DNA from: Vespula vulgaris
Lineage: Eukaryota > Arthropoda > Insecta > Hymenoptera > Vespidae
DNA length: 64,000 nt
Reading direction: 5' to 3'
NCBI RefSeq assembly: GCF_905475345.1
Contig: NC_066594.1
Coordinates: forward strand, 4,759,501-4,823,500
Part shown: positions 12,836 to 27,552 of the stretch, one piece after another
Layout of the letters: each line of letters begins with the position of its first letter
How positions within the stretch are numbered: the stretch's first letter is position 1
Position numbers and translations under genes: made by a program
The notes under the pieces: generated by a model
Seen by the model: only the letters and a program-made list of their open reading frames with translations
The model's database searches: none
Told to the model about the DNA's origin: nothing

Positions 12836-15747
12836 TCTATCTTTTTCTTCTTAAACTCGTAAAATATGTTTTATCCAATTTTTAAAATTTCACTAAACGT
12901 ACCGAGGACGTTAATATCTATCGAGCCATCGTACAATAAGACGACTCGACAATGCTGGAATCCGGCTCACTTATCTTACCGATCTATCGACACACGTTGC
13001 AAAATTCATATCACGAATATCCTCTCGTACATATTCGATAGTCCGAGATTCACTCCATAGTTTCTCCTAATTCCCCCTTAATTCACCCCCTAGTCAAATC
13101 TGAACTATCTACCTTTTCTATGCTCTTTTTCTCTCTCTTTCTCTCTCGCAAACTCATCTTTGGAGGCTTAATCATTTTCCTTCTTTTATCAAAACTTTCC
13201 ACTTGACAACGAAGTTGACGAATTGAATTCGTTATGAATGGAACCACCGTAAAACCAACAGTTTCTACTGACTATCCGCAAAATAACCACCACATCTATA
13301 TGTCAAACTTCCTTTCATGAACGTTATTACTAACGAAACATCCTTTTATTACTGCTTAACGAGCTTTTCTCATTATTTCATTCCATCCGAAAAAATACCT
13401 GGCGTTAATCGAAATAATATTAAACATCGTTCTCTTTTTTTTGTAAATTACACTATATCGTCAAAAATATAATGTCGTATTATAAACCCCGAACAAATAA
13501 TTTTATATTGTACCATGCTCATAAAAACGCTTCTCGTAATTTTTTTCATCGGAATGATATGCGAAATTATAACAATTAATACATTAAACAAAGAGTATTA
13601 ATGTTTCTTTTTAAATCATAATAATTGGTATTTTCAACTTCAACTTTCCATCTACTCTCGCGTTCATATCTTCATATAATATATTTAAATTTGTATCCGG
13701 AATAGATCTTAGCCGTCGATAAACTTTAAATCGATGGCTGTGTTAATGCAAACAATGGAGCGAATGAAAAGAATGAGCATATGACGTATCACCTTTCAAA
13801 ATTCAAAAACATTTGTTGTGTTCTCTTTACAAGGATCCATGATTTTAACCAAACTTCGTCTACTGCGCTCGATCGATATAATAACGAATATCGTTGAAGT
13901 TTCGACAAAATGTGAAGGATAAAAAAGGTGCGAAAATGAATTTTCATAAACGATTTACGATTACGAAAAATAATGTCGATCGTCGCAATGCGAAAAAAGT
14001 TAATTTGAAAATCAGAAGCAAAGAACGTTTTCCGCGATGCAAAAAGAAGACAAAAAAACGTTGATGTTTAGATAGACTGTCTAGAGTGAGCACCCTTTGT
14101 TTGGGTGAACGTGTACATTCAGAGCGGTCCACTTGCTTTCTGTGACCAAAAATCGGTCTCGGATAAATTGACTCGATACCTCTTTTCTTCGGTTATCGAT
14201 AACCCCTTGCCAAATAGGGTAGGAAAGAAAGCAGGAGGAAAGCCAAGGAAATGTAGAGAACGCAGTCGAAGAAAAAGAAAATGGAGTGAGATAGAGAAAG
14301 AAAGAAAGAAAGGAGGGGGGGTGGGTTGGGAAATAAGAAGTGAGAGGATATCTTAAAAGAGGTGTGCAAAGAAAATTGGAACGCGGCTTGCCACTCTTTT
14401 CCATCGACACTTTTATTTCTTTTCGTACTCGTACTCTGCTCTTCGCGTTTTTTCAAACGCATTCGTTCAAATACTCGCGAAACGGAAATAAAAAGAAATA
14501 TAAAAAAACGATATATCTCGAATACGCTATTAAACAATGACCCTATATATTTCAAGAAAAAATGAAAAAATAATATAGTCTAATAGGGTTTTCCGAAGGT
14601 AGAAAACGACAATTCGTGAAAGGTCGATTAACTTTGTTGACTGCACGCTTGTTAATATTTCGGAGCAATGCGCACCTCGTTACGACACGATAAATGGTTA
14701 TTTGAGTGTCGTAGGAGCGCGTTTTATAAATGTTTTACGAAGACAAACTAAAGTGGTGAAACCTCGAGAACTCTTTTCGGGTTACGGTACCGATTAAGAA
14801 CGATCGTTGCCGCACTTACGATCGTATCTCGTCGTCATATCGGATCGTAATTTTCTACAGTAGACAGGAAAACATATGATATATCGAACCGCATAAAAAG
14901 ATGCGCGCGCGCTCTTTCTCTACCGGGCGTGTCTTTGTAGTCTGAAGTATATATTTTCCCAGGTTAAAAAGAAGATGGCGGAATGGGAGGCTTGAGAATG
15001 GTTTCATTGAAACCGGGTCGCTCGACCGGAAGAGAATATAGTCTCGAGCTCCTTTAGTTCGAGGTACTTCGTTTCTTCATTATAAGGAACAATTGTGGCA
15101 CAAAGGGTCGCTAGTAGCAGAATTAGGGTTGCTAGAAAATCAAAAAAGTCGGGCCAAACGAACCGCGTTAATGAAGTTGAGAGGAAAAGTCGCGACGCTA
15201 TTTCTTAGCTTCTTCCTCTTTCGATTCCATTTCGGAATAGATTCGAAGAAAGAACAAGGGAAGAAGAAAATAAAATCTACAAAAAATTCGATATTCTATA
15301 GATCGTAAACTGTCTCTCCAATATCGTGTCGAAAGATAGCTGGAGAAGCAATAACTTTTCAAATGTTTTAGTTAATCGTAAAGAAGGAAAAAAAACTGTA
15401 TAACAAATGCTTTTTCTACAACGTGATATTTCGATAATATTGGTAATGATGATGTTGACGGTGTGATCGTTGAAAACATGTGTACATACAATATACATAT
15501 TTACTACTCATTACTAGCCGCGGTAGTATGAACTCGTAGTTCCTACAATCGTCCACCAATCTATAAGTAGTTACATGCATGCATAAAGATGTATACAATA
15601 TACGTACGTACATACATATGGATATGTATACATACATTAGTATATGTATGCGTGACCAATCTCACATCTCTCGCATTTCGACGTAACCGCGTGCGTGCCG
15701 CATATCGTTCATCACCACATGCTCGCGCTTACGTACTATGTGCTCGT

Positions 15748-15748
15748 C

Positions 15749-15781
<33 letters not shown>

Positions 15782-15840
15782 ACTCTCCCTCTCCCTCTTC
15801 CTTGCCCTCTACCACTACCTCTCTCTCTCTCTCTCTCTCC
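15748..15840 (+). repeat. CT/CCT-rich microsatellite
   Basis: CT dinucleotides with CCT interruptions. The pyrimidine-rich sequence continues as a looser tract to about 15920. Confidence 0.9.
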
Positions 15841-17243
15841 CTGTACCACTCCTTCTCCTTCTTCCCCTCCCTCACCCTGTCACTCTCCCTCCCTCCCTTT
15901 CTTTCCTCCTTCTTCTTCCTTACTTTTACTATATATTGATACTCGGATCTATATTTCGTATTCATTTGATTTATAATAGATACATACGTTGTAAGTTTCC
16001 AAGAAAAAATAAACTAAAAAATAGATATAACTTTTTATTTCTTAAATCTAATTTTCTGATATTGTACTTTTTATCAATCAATATGACTATGAATGTGAAA
16101 AATATCGCTGAATCGATAGTCGATACTAATAAATAATACTATATTTAATACATAAGTTATATATAAATACACATTTTGCAAGACCTAAAACCTTCTTTAA
16201 ATTATTATTCTATTCTTTTAACTCTACATGTAACAAAATTTCTTTGCTCTTAAGATTTCTTATTTCGACATGTTTCGATCATAATAAGAGACCAAAACCA
16301 ATTAAAGGATACAAAATTTTATAAACCTTATACTAATTTATTACAATATTCAAACTTATAATAGCATTAATTATCTTACGATTAAAAGTACAAGAAAGAC
16401 ATATATATTTGTAAACGAATTTATCAAAAAACTGCGAATTTGCATATTTAAAAAAACAATAGGTATATCAATGGAAGCATCCGCTGCGTAATTCGTACGA
16501 GGAAGCAGTGGAATAAATATTTCGTGTTAATTCGTGCGTGACGTTATTACGCTAGTCGCATTTCAGTCGCAGATTTGCCTTTGACTTCGGTACTTTGAAT
16601 ACGAGCGCAAGCGAAAATGCAAATTTCATTAAACGCCGCCCCCGATAATATAGGTACGCATATTATTATGGCGTGGTTTGCTCCCCTTCGGTTCATAAAT
16701 AACATTTCTCGAAAGCGGTAGAAATAATTTCGAAAATGTCATAATCGTCTCATTCTTTCTTTCCATTTTGTTAAATTAATCTTTACTTTTCTATCTTTTT
16801 GAAAAGTTATTACAAAGACGAAAACTTCCATATTCGTTTATTACATATTTCGGTAGAATCGACTTTGCCGTTGAACGATGAGAAGTATTATGTAATTCAT
16901 TCGATCGAAAAACTTCTCGATGGGAATATTTCATCTTTAACGTAAACTTTGAGAATTACAAAATGTATGAGACGAAAAGTAAATGCTTTATAAAAATGAA
17001 ATTATTTAAGAAATTTCTTTTATTCTTTTTACCCAAAGTTCATATTTATCTTCGAAGTTATCTTTTTACGACGCAACATTCAGTGTACGCCCAATTTTCA
17101 CAAAATAACTTTAACAATATTAAACCAAGATATAAAACGTGAAATCAGCAATATTTGCGATTCAAATTTTCTATTTCTATTTATATTTATACAGATATGA
17201 CCTAATTAAATAACAATTAATTGTGCGTATTCTCTCTGTTGTT

Positions 17244-17279
17244 CCCAAGTTCAGCCATCATGGTACACCACCTCGAAAG
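17244..17279 (-). repeat. 36-bp dispersed element, copy B (inverted)
   Basis: The reverse complement of this stretch matches 10733-10768 at 32 of 36 positions without gaps. Three of the four differences are C/T. The two copies lie 6.5 kb apart in opposite orientation, 0.8 kb upstream of the first visible coding exon. Confidence 0.75.
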
Positions 17280-18100
17280 CTGCCAATTCGCGATATTCTT
17301 TTCGATGGTCGCCAAACTGGATTACCAACTAAATTAATATTGGGTAATTGATCCAAGTTGAATAAATTGTAGAGTTTTGTAAACGAACATGTTTAATTAA
17401 ATACCAATAGTAATACAATGAATAATTATTAGCAGTATAAATATCATGACGTTACAACGATGAATTTGAACGAAAAATTTGTCGGTCATTAAATAAAACA
17501 GATTTTGGCATTTGACTCACACGGACAGACCGATTCTTTTAGATTTGTTCAAAATAAATGAAATTGATTTTTCTTAAATTTTTCTAGAAGATCAATTGCC
17601 AAGAAAAATAATTTTACATATGAATGAAAATTAAGTCTTCGTTGAGAATTCTGCTCGACAGGTCTTGTTTTTGAATTGTCGACGAAATTTATGAGAAAGA
17701 ATTCAGGAAACCCAGATAAAAATATTCAAATTTTTCGTTGGAGATGAAACATTAATCGATATAAAATTTCAATTACGTATAAATATGATAATTCGTTCGT
17801 TAAGATAAAATGCTAATACTATAATCGGATGAAAATAATGATGTAGAAATTTGAAATTATAAGAAATCCGATTACTCAAAAACACATCGTTTCAACGAAT
17901 AGAGTAAACCGTAAATACAAACGTACATATACATAAACATAAAAATTAAAAATATCTTTCGTATACATTAAAAAAATCTAATCGTAAAGATCTATTGAAA
18001 AATCGACTCTTATTTCGACTCTTTATTCGACTCGATTCAATTACAATTTAAACAAAACTGATTCGATTCTAATCATTTTCTTGACTCTTTCAATTTGCAG

Positions 18101-21100
18101 ATGCGCCTATCGTCACTCTCAAAATGGGTTCTTCCTTGGATCCGAAACGCATTAAAGAGGGCGACGACGTTTACTTCGAGTGCACCGTCAGATCCAATCC
18201 TAGAGCCTATAAACTAACTTGGTTTCATGAGGTAAGAATCAATCGACCTTAAAATAGTGACTATACATTATGTAGACCTCGTTCCTTTTATCCTTTTTAA
18301 AATAATTTATACATTCGGTTTATACAAATTGCAACTTCTATGAAATATCTACATATATCCAGGATTTTGTTATTACTTTCTTAAAATATTCCAATTACAT
18401 CCCTTTTACAATCGACGTGTATAAAATCGATGACACAATGCCTATTGAAAGATGAATCGTTGCTCGTTACAAATAGCGCGATAATTGTGACAGAAAATTT
18501 TTATAAAATCATAAACGTCGTTCGGAATGTTACCTTTCTCGAAGGATTAGAGTGACCAACTAACCTGACACAGTTTTCCTATTTAGTTTCGTTTTGTCTC
18601 GAGGCTGTTCACGCGACGCAAGATCGCTGGAGCCTAGGTGACAGCGTAGGGTCCGTGGAGAGAACACAAGAGGACCTAGTTCGCGTTGTCGGAAAGCTCA
18701 GAGAGAAAGAGAAAGAGAGAGGATGAGAATAGGAAAAGACTAGGCGGATGCTACGTAGGATTTCGCCAATCCTCCCAGGAAGCGTACTGATTCGGACTAG
18801 GAAATGATGGAAAGCATAATCCTCCTTAAGAGGCTTAACACGACGATCCTCGAGTGACCGAAGATAACGGCGGAGCTTTTCAAGTGCTAGGTACCGAGCT
18901 TTTTTTGAATACTTGAGCAACAGCAAGGCGCAATAGGGAAATCCTAGAAAGATTCTGACCGTCTTTTCTCCCTCTCTCTCTCTCTGTCTTTCTTTATCGC
19001 TCCCTCTCGTTCTACCGCTCTCTTCACCGTACGGCACAATCCCATCATTCGTCGTGAAATAAAACTTTTAGAATAAGAGAGAGAAAGAGAAAGAAGAGAG
19101 AATAGAGAGTATTATCGATTCACTCTTCCCCTACTTTCCTGTCGATTCTTTGAAGTACATTTGGTAGTACCTTTTAATCTCGTAAGAGCGCGAGTGCATC
19201 TTGCTTAAAAGTAACACGTCAAAATCGTTGTTGCGACGAAAAATAAATCTTCCTGTCCGAAAGCGCATGCACATATTTACGTGTTCCTTTAGTTGTTACT
19301 TTTTTGTACTTTTCAAATACAATAAAATATTACGGATTATTATAAAAAAAAATTCAGTCCGCTTATTCGTTAAATCGTATCTACGAATGAAAATACCGTT
19401 TTTTAATTTACCTTATTACTATATTGCTGGACGAAATTCGACGAACCTACATTAAAATTATTCGTGATAATAAGAGCTTTTTCTTTTATTACATCGAAAA
19501 ACTGTTTCCCTTTTTGTTAATACGTTGTCCATAAATCTGTAGCATATTACCTACTTTCTCAGTGAAAGGAATAACATCTTGTAATACAATTAATTTACTT
19601 ATTTTCTCATAACTACTAAAACCCAACACGGGAGATTCAATTTGCAAATAAATAATTATTTCCCATGTGAGTCACATTAATGTGAATGCAAAATACGAAA
19701 GTTGCATTTTTTTGGAATCGTGTGGTAATGAAAAAATTGTATTTTCGAGTGCGTCGATGAAGTTTTAATTAATGCGCTGGTCTTAATTTAATACAGTCAT
19801 CCCGGGCTATAATATAACGTTAATTTCATAGACTACCGTAAAGCATAGCACGATTCACGCATTTTCCGGTAATATTATCACCATTTCTATAACAGGAAAA
19901 TATACAAATAAAAGGATTTAGCATGATCGCTTGATATACCTTCTAACAATTTTAAATTTACATATTTCAACAAATTATTTTTTAATTTGAATAATCGAAA
20001 TTATGATTCATTGATATGTTATTTATAAACTCATAAAAGCACGAGTTCTAACTTGAAGATGCACAATTCACTATCAGATGCAAAAATAGGGCATAAGTAG
20101 ATATCTTGTATATACTATAATACATAAAAGCATATGCGTATGCTTGTCTCAAGAAAATCAGAAGAAAAGAACCGAGATCGCAGACAGCCACGTGTACACA
20201 AGGAGCACGTGCCGCACGTATATTCCAAGCTTTTTCATAGCTGGAAGACATGAACCCGGTAGGTCTATTATCGCTCCGACAGGGAATACGAATATTTAAT
20301 ACCGAATACCAACGACTTTCCGATACGCGACGGCTCTAGATAACTTTCCAGGCATCATCTCTGCCTTATTTCTTATGTTAAGTTAAAATAAAATAAGCAG
20401 TGAATATTAAAATATAAAGCAATAAAAATCTCAACAGCAAATAAAACCTTAATATGCGTATAATTTAAAAATTTGTTTGGTTTAGTCAATTTGTTACTAC
20501 AGTTAAAAAAGATTAATATATACCGGATCGATTTCTAATTGAACAGATAGAAATAAATAATTAGTTTATTTCTAAAAAAACAGATAATAACACGAACTGT
20601 TTTATTGAAAATATCTTTCTTTGTCTTTGCATTTTATCCGAAACGCAAGTCCTCTGTATTGAAAATTTTTATTAAATAAAAGCAAGTAGTGCAAAATAAA
20701 AATAGAAAACTCGAATGTATTCACATATTGAAGCCAAAATTCAAACTGTTCTACTTGCTGATATAGCAAGAATTCAAGTTTCTGTAAACTTCTCGATACC
20801 AAATATAAACGAATATACTCGAATGTACTCGTTAGATACTTATAAAACAACACAAAAGTTTGTGGCCGCTAAAGCGAGTGCGTGTGAGTACTTTCAAGTA
20901 GATAGAACGATACTTGGCCGTATATGCGTTCGTTTCATCGTTCTTCCAGAGTGCACCTTATTTGATCCGACACGATCTTAGTCGTTCCTATTGTATGTGC
21001 CAACCAAATTTAGCGACTACTCTGCTTCCCTCTGCTCAACGTACTTTGCAAATAATACTTAGAGCGCCGCCAACTCGTCGACGAAAGAGGAAGATATGTA

Positions 21101-24100
21101 TATATATATATATATATATATAGATAGATAGATAGATAGATAGAAAGAGAGAAAGAGAGAGAGAGAGAATATATTCACGTAGAAAATTCAGATCCTTGCT
21201 CGACATGAAACTTTCTCGAGCGAACCCCGAGACACCCAAGATTCTCGCTCTCGCTCGTATTTACGAGCCGCAAAGAGTAACTCAATTTTCGACGTGAATT
21301 AACCAACACGTTTTTCTTGACGTTTTCCTTTCTCCACGACAGAGAACTTCCTTTGTATGATTATTACTTTCTAGAATCGTAATATTTTCTTCTTTGCTCT
21401 CGAGAACCCATGGAAAATTCAATAACGTAATCTTTATTGACCTAAAATTGTTAGAAAGCTCTATGTCGGATAACTTTGTTCGCCCAACAATATCTAAACT
21501 TTAATTAAGGTAGTTGTAACAATTTCTACTAACTAGTAAGCGACGCTTCGATGTACTTCACATTTGCCAATTTGCTTCGCGAAAAGACTACGGCGTTTAT
21601 TTCCAAAATTTAACAATGAAAATGAAAAAACAAGAAAATAATAAAAGCTTCAACGATATAAAAATTTCCATACGAAAGAAAAAATTTGAAGATGCTATGG
21701 CACTTGTAAGAGTCACAGAAAACATTATTAAATATCACCATAAAACAATCTCTTCACGTCGTATCCATCAACGTCAGAAACTTGAAACGAGAGCAATCCA
21801 GATTTAAACTCAATCTCTGACTTCAAAAAGTTCTCTCGTTTCAATCGTACTATGTTTCATTTGATCTGTAAATTTTTTTTATCACGTTTAGATATTATAA
21901 TGTCGCTATCGTATATGTGTTGCGTGAGTTAAGAAAAGAAATAAATAATGTACTTACGTCCTACCTCGAATTACGTGTCAGCATAGGGACGTCGAACGGA
22001 CACGTTGGATGTTGTACAAGACGTAGAATGAAGGACGAGACATTACTCGAGTTAGTACATCGTAAATTCTCTTTGTCCTACCATTTCCGTCGAAACGACG
22101 ACGACGACGACGACGACGACGATGACAAAGTCAATGTATAACAAGCCGTGATTCCTTCCTCGAGTACGGTCGTCACTTTCGTTGATCAGAAAGCAACGTC
22201 GCCGAATACAAAGTTGAACCTTAACTTGGTTACTCGATAAAACTATTGACACACCTTTTACATGATGATATATATAATACATGAATTACCCTCTTTCGCT
22301 TTACCCTCTTTCTCTTCCCTCTCTTCGCTATTGATTAAATAAGGTACTAAAAACACACTAAAAAATGTGATCTTAAAAAAGTGATTTAGATAATGAAAGT
22401 AAAAGATTTAGATAAAGAAGGTAACAAATTTTGATTCGTATGTAAGAAAAAAAAGAAATATAAAAATAAATGAAGAAGTTCCTCAATTTCTAGTTTAATG
22501 GATAGTAATAATTCGGAGGCATTCTAGTCTAGACAAAATATGCAATACGCGAAATATTTCAAGAAATACTTTGTTCGCGTAATAACGCAACCTTAGAACA
22601 AAAGAACTATAACTTGTAAATTAAAATGCATAAGAAATAAATCAGGAAGAAGAAGATGCTGGAAAGTGTCATATAGTTAGTTATAGAGAAATTACAGAGA
22701 AGAAAGATATGCCGAAGGTTACGTTAACTTTTCCAAGTTACTTCATCCAGAGAATTAACTTTTCTAACTAACCGTTCGCGACCAGAGTGCGTCAACCTCT
22801 GAGAATCGAATCGCCGCTCAACTTGACTTTCCTTCTTCTCCCTTATGCTTTACACGACGAATCAAGACTTATCTCAGATGTTATTATTCGTCTACCATAT
22901 ATCGTAAAATTACTTTTAAATTACGCCAAACCTGCCATTGAAAGAAAGAATTATAAAATTCGTTTGGCTATGAATACTAGAAAAGTTACGCAGTAAGTTT
23001 GAGTATCGTACTCGTAAATAAACATCGCGAAACTTTCATTAAAAAAAAAGAAGGACTGTTGCATTACTTTTAGTGAAATACACATTTCTGACATATATGT
23101 ATGCGTACATATACTCGATCGTTCTCTTTTTATTACACGACATATCGTTATTCTCGCTACAACATTTTATTAATCTTCTCTTTTTTATTTTACCTTAACG
23201 ATGAAACGACAACAAAATCTAATTCAAAGTTCTTTGACATCCTCAATATTTTTTGGTTGTTTATTTAGGAAGAAGAACTCCATCACGACGTTACCGCCGG
23301 CATAGTGCTTTCAGACCATTCTCTAGTACTTCAGAGCATAACACGGGAATCCGCTGGGAGATACACTTGTATGGCTACCAATCTCGAAGGTCACGAGAGC
23401 TCTAACATCGTCAATCTAGAGGTTATGTGTGAGTATGTTTATCGTACTCATTATTTTTACAACTCTCCTATCTTTGACCTTTTATTTCAATGTCCTTCGA
23501 ATATTCTGAACAAAGAGAAAGATAGACGAACGAAACGTTTGTTATAATTTTCTATAATTCTTTCCTATAAATTCGAAAACTTTCCTATAAATTCTAATTT
23601 AGTATAAACATACTATAATAATTTACTATAAAATTCTAACACATACGGTTAACAAGTTTAAAGAAAAAATAAAAAATCAATTATTACTTTCTCTTGTAAA
23701 TCGATTAAATGTTCGAATATAACTAAATATAAATGTGTAATAAATGAAATGTGAGAAAATGGCACGATAAAAGCAATAAATTCGTGATGGAAATGATCGC
23801 AGATTTTCGATTAGCGCTCAGGGCACGCATGAGTCATAAAAGTATATAAAATATATTTAGCATCGTATTTATTCTATTGTTTGAACTTTACCTTCTCTTC
23901 TTTCTTTTTTTATCCTCTTTCTTCTCCCTTCGCCGTCGAATCATTCCGATCTCCATTCGTTCTTCCACTATTTAATACACATTTCACACTACACAACACA
24001 CAAAATATGTCTTTTATTTGTAATTCTCGTTGGAGTTAACTAACGAAACGAAGTATATAATATACGATGATCTTATATATAATATTATTATTATAAATTA

Positions 24101-27100
24101 TCCTATAATAATTAAGAAGAATTAAACGTAAAAATAATCGATTAAAATATCATTATTAAATAATACGTAAAGAAATTATATCGGTAAGAAATATGCGTAG
24201 AATAAAATAGAACGAAACGAAAACGTGACTGATCTGTACGGCTGCTGACGAACGACTGCTTGAAAGTCACCTCGAGGTTATTGATATTATATTCCAAATA
24301 CTCTTAAGATTCTCCCAAGTGTATGTTTACAAAATTGTAATAACATTGGTTCTATTATACCGATGATATATCAGAACGCGCAAATAAATGATATATTTAC
24401 ATTTATGTATGTTTATATTAAAAGCGTAACTCTCGTCCGCGTAATACTTATATTATTTATATTAAAAGAAAAAAGGAGAAATAAAATACTTTATTTCAAT
24501 TTAGTCTCACCGATATGCAAGCACGTGTTAAACTTTGGAGGGTGGAGATACCAAAACGCCACGCCACCGCCCTTTAATGTTCCGGAAGATGTGCACGGTG
24601 CCTTGAAGCACGAAACCATAAGCTTAGTCTGCGAGGTTGAAGCGAATCCGACGACGGTGACCTTCCACTGGACATTCAACAGCAGCGGGGATCTGAACGA
24701 CATTCCGTCCACGAAATATAGTAGCGAGAGTACGATAAGCAGACTGAATTACACTCCGTCAACGGATATGGACTATGGGACGCTCGGATGCTGGGCAAGC
24801 AACGTCGTTGGCCAATCCAAGCAACCTTGCCTGTATCAGGTTATAGCAGCAGGTTCGTGCAAGTTTAATCCTATTTCCTACCTCCGACACATCGGTCCTT
24901 TCCATCCAGCAGCATGTTTCTCCCGAAATTCGTCTAGTTAAGTTCTCGAAATAGAAACAACATGGACAAGGTATCGTCCTTCTTACCGTCAGAGAATACT
25001 TATCTCATACCTAATACTAGTCATTAAATAGCTAATAGTCCTTTTCGTTCAGTTTTATTGTCATTTGCGATGGTATTCTCGTATTCTGTATTCTTCGATT
25101 CAAATAGAATGTCAGATTCGATCGCGACGAATGCAACGTAAAACCAGCTTTCAGGAAAATTTATCGTTTCTCTGCAACCTCGCATTAACGTACATAAATA
25201 TGAAACTTATGTACGCGTTTTATTCTAAACGCTTCACGCTTTCGAGCTAACTGTTCGACGACTAAAAAAGATAAACACCATCCCCTTCTTCGACTAAACG
25301 AGAGATCAAAAGAAAACCCCGTCGAATCCATCAGAGTGGGAAAACGAGAAACACTTCGACACATCGCGCCCGACCGCTCATGGTAGTGCGAAACTTTTCC
25401 GCGTCGCGCCTTGTGCGTGCGTATTTGTGAAAATTTAATGAAAACCATAATTGAATATGTTCATTACGTACCGAAGAGAGGCAATGCAGACAGGCGATGC
25501 TGAGAACGTAAAACTGTTGTCCAAAGGTATCGTAGCGTCGATGTACGTATCGAATCCACTATACTTTTGCTGCTTCCGTACGAGTTCGCTACTGGATGCT
25601 TTTGTCCAAATCACCACGGGAACGATCTAGACTCAACTCGGTCGAATATTTCGCCGCGTCGACTTGACTCGAATACTCCCTGGATCCCACCCTTCCTTCT
25701 ATGTGCCGCTTGCGGTAATTGGACACATAATTTATTTTACACGAAGGGCCAATGTATTTCTTATGTAATTACCGGACAGCACTTTTTTGCCCTCGCTTGC
25801 TCTCTTCCCGTAACCTTCCCTGCTTTCCTCGCACTCCTCGCCTTTTTATCTACGTTCTATCGTCGTACACTGACTATATCTCCGTACATTTATTTACGTA
25901 AAGCAATGGGTAACGTTCGTTCGTTAGTAATTAAATTGTTAGACGAAACGACGACGCATGCCAACGACGAATGAAAATCCCACGAACGTTGTCTCTTTTT
26001 GTCTTGGAATATTTTTCGAATCTTCGGGATGATCTCGTTTATCTATCTCTTCAAAATTTGATTGTAAATTTAAACGAACGTAAAATAACATACCGATATT
26101 ACAATCGCTTTTATTTACATATGATTCGTATATATTAGTGACAATTAATGCTAAGTGTACTGCCAATAATAAATTGGATAATTATGATGCCGAAGCGTAA
26201 TTTTATTCGTTCGGCTATAGATTCCAAATAACGTTGCAGCTTTCCCTGCGCAATAATACGAAGTTACGCGGTTCGCCGAGCAGTAGTTGCCCTTCTTTAA
26301 TACAGCAGGCACTGTTTGCCTCTTCCAGTTTTCCATTTTTCGCTCATATCGATTGTTTCGTCGAGAGGGATTATTAGTCGAAAAAGAGAATTTTCTGCAA
26401 CACACATTGAGGTATCCACGTCTCGTGGGTTCAACATTTCCATTTATTCCGTTAATGACGAACATATTTATTTCTGCATACGTTCTGAATAAAACTATTT
26501 GCAAAAAAATTTCGATACCAAAATAATTGCCATTTTTTACGAACAATTGTTTCGAAAATGAAAAGAACTGTTAATATATATGTATTGATGTATTAATTTC
26601 TTGGATAAAAAAAGCGTGTTTACTTCGCAGGCAGACCTTACCCGTTGCAAAATTGCACCGCCTACAATCAAAGCGACTCGTGGATAAAGATATCCTGCGT
26701 AGAGGGTTACGACGGTGGACTACCCCAAAAGTTTGTTGCCATTGTGGACAAGCAAAGGTTCGAATCGCTGAATCCCTTCTGGGAACTAAAGCTTCACAAA
26801 CCAACAACGGTTGCCCTTTATGCAGTGAACGTGAAAGGTTCGAGCGATCCAGTCATCATGGAAGGAGTCGCTTTGAAAGGCGTAGCAAAATATACTGGTG
26901 CGTGAGTATCACTAACACGAATTAAATTCTAGAAGATTATGAGAAAAGACTAAAATGAGAGAAAGAAAAATAAAAAAGAAAAATATTACGACCGTCCGCT
27001 CAGAATTAAATTACGATGCAATCCTATGAGTCGCCTTTCCGCCATAGCCTTTCAGAATCTTCTAACGTGATAACAAGGATATTCTACACGCTCTGAATCC

Positions 27101-27477
27101 TTTCTAGAGTATTTGCCTTAATATGTTCTTCTCTTACTCTTCTTCAGTCTTCACAGAAAAGAAAAAAAGCAACTAATATCTACTCTGCCGTATTTCTTTG
27201 TAGCAAATATTAATTAGTTTTTATATCTCGAACATTATTTATTATATTTTCCATATTTTATCGAACTACTAAGTTTAATTAGATCACTTCCGAATTATAA
27301 TAAAATCATGAATCGTTATTGTATTCTATTTCGTTCAGTATATTAGCAGCGGTCCATTGAACATTAGCAATTTTATAAATTTTTTTAAAAAGAAGAAAAG
27401 AAGAAAATTTTATTTGTATAATGCAATAGAACAGTATACGAAATAATAATAAATGAAAAAATTCTCTCCATTTGAAT

Positions 27478-27552
<75 letters not shown>

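Larger units (their letters stand above)
1..18100. other. Long non-coding stretch upstream of the first visible sidestep-like exon
   Basis: No exon could be supported in this 18 kb. Open frames occur (for example 54-434), but they have no recognisable domain and mostly sit in CpG-rich or CT-repeat stretches that open frames by chance. The acceptor at 18099-18100 joins an exon starting inside a codon, so an upstream exon must exist. Most or all of this stretch is therefore probably one very large intron, with the signal peptide and first Ig domains lying further 5', outside the window. I cannot exclude small unrecognised exons or a nested gene. The stretch contains long CT microsatellites, an 11-bp-arm hairpin at 6334-6370, and two inverted copies of a 36-bp sequence at 10733 and 17244. 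Confidence 0.6.
18232..23268. other. Intron inside the sidestep-like Ig domain
   Basis: A 5-kb intron between two exons of the same Ig fold. It holds a composite TA/TAGA/GA microsatellite (21097-21168), a CGA trinucleotide run (22096-22122), and two CACGTG E-boxes 17 bp apart (20189, 20206). The minus-strand open frame at 18609-19037 has no recognisable domain. I see no nested gene. Confidence 0.7.

Noticed and set aside
12571..12885. Ser/Leu-repeat proteins across CT tracts (also near 5830, 7050, 15700 and 28800)
   Set aside because: These are translations of CT microsatellites, open in several frames at once.
18609..19037. 142-residue minus-strand open frame in the first sidestep-like intron
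   Set aside because: Charged low-complexity start, no recognisable fold or family, and it lies in a CpG-richer patch where chance frames are common.
25567..25974. 135-residue open frame with hydrophobic segments
   Set aside because: It lies wholly inside a sidestep-like intron whose flanking exons splice in phase without it, and no family is recognised.
26902..26907. Better-looking donor GTGAGT for the FnIII-like exon
   Set aside because: Using it puts the next exon out of frame; the GTGCGT donor four bases earlier keeps the membrane segment open.
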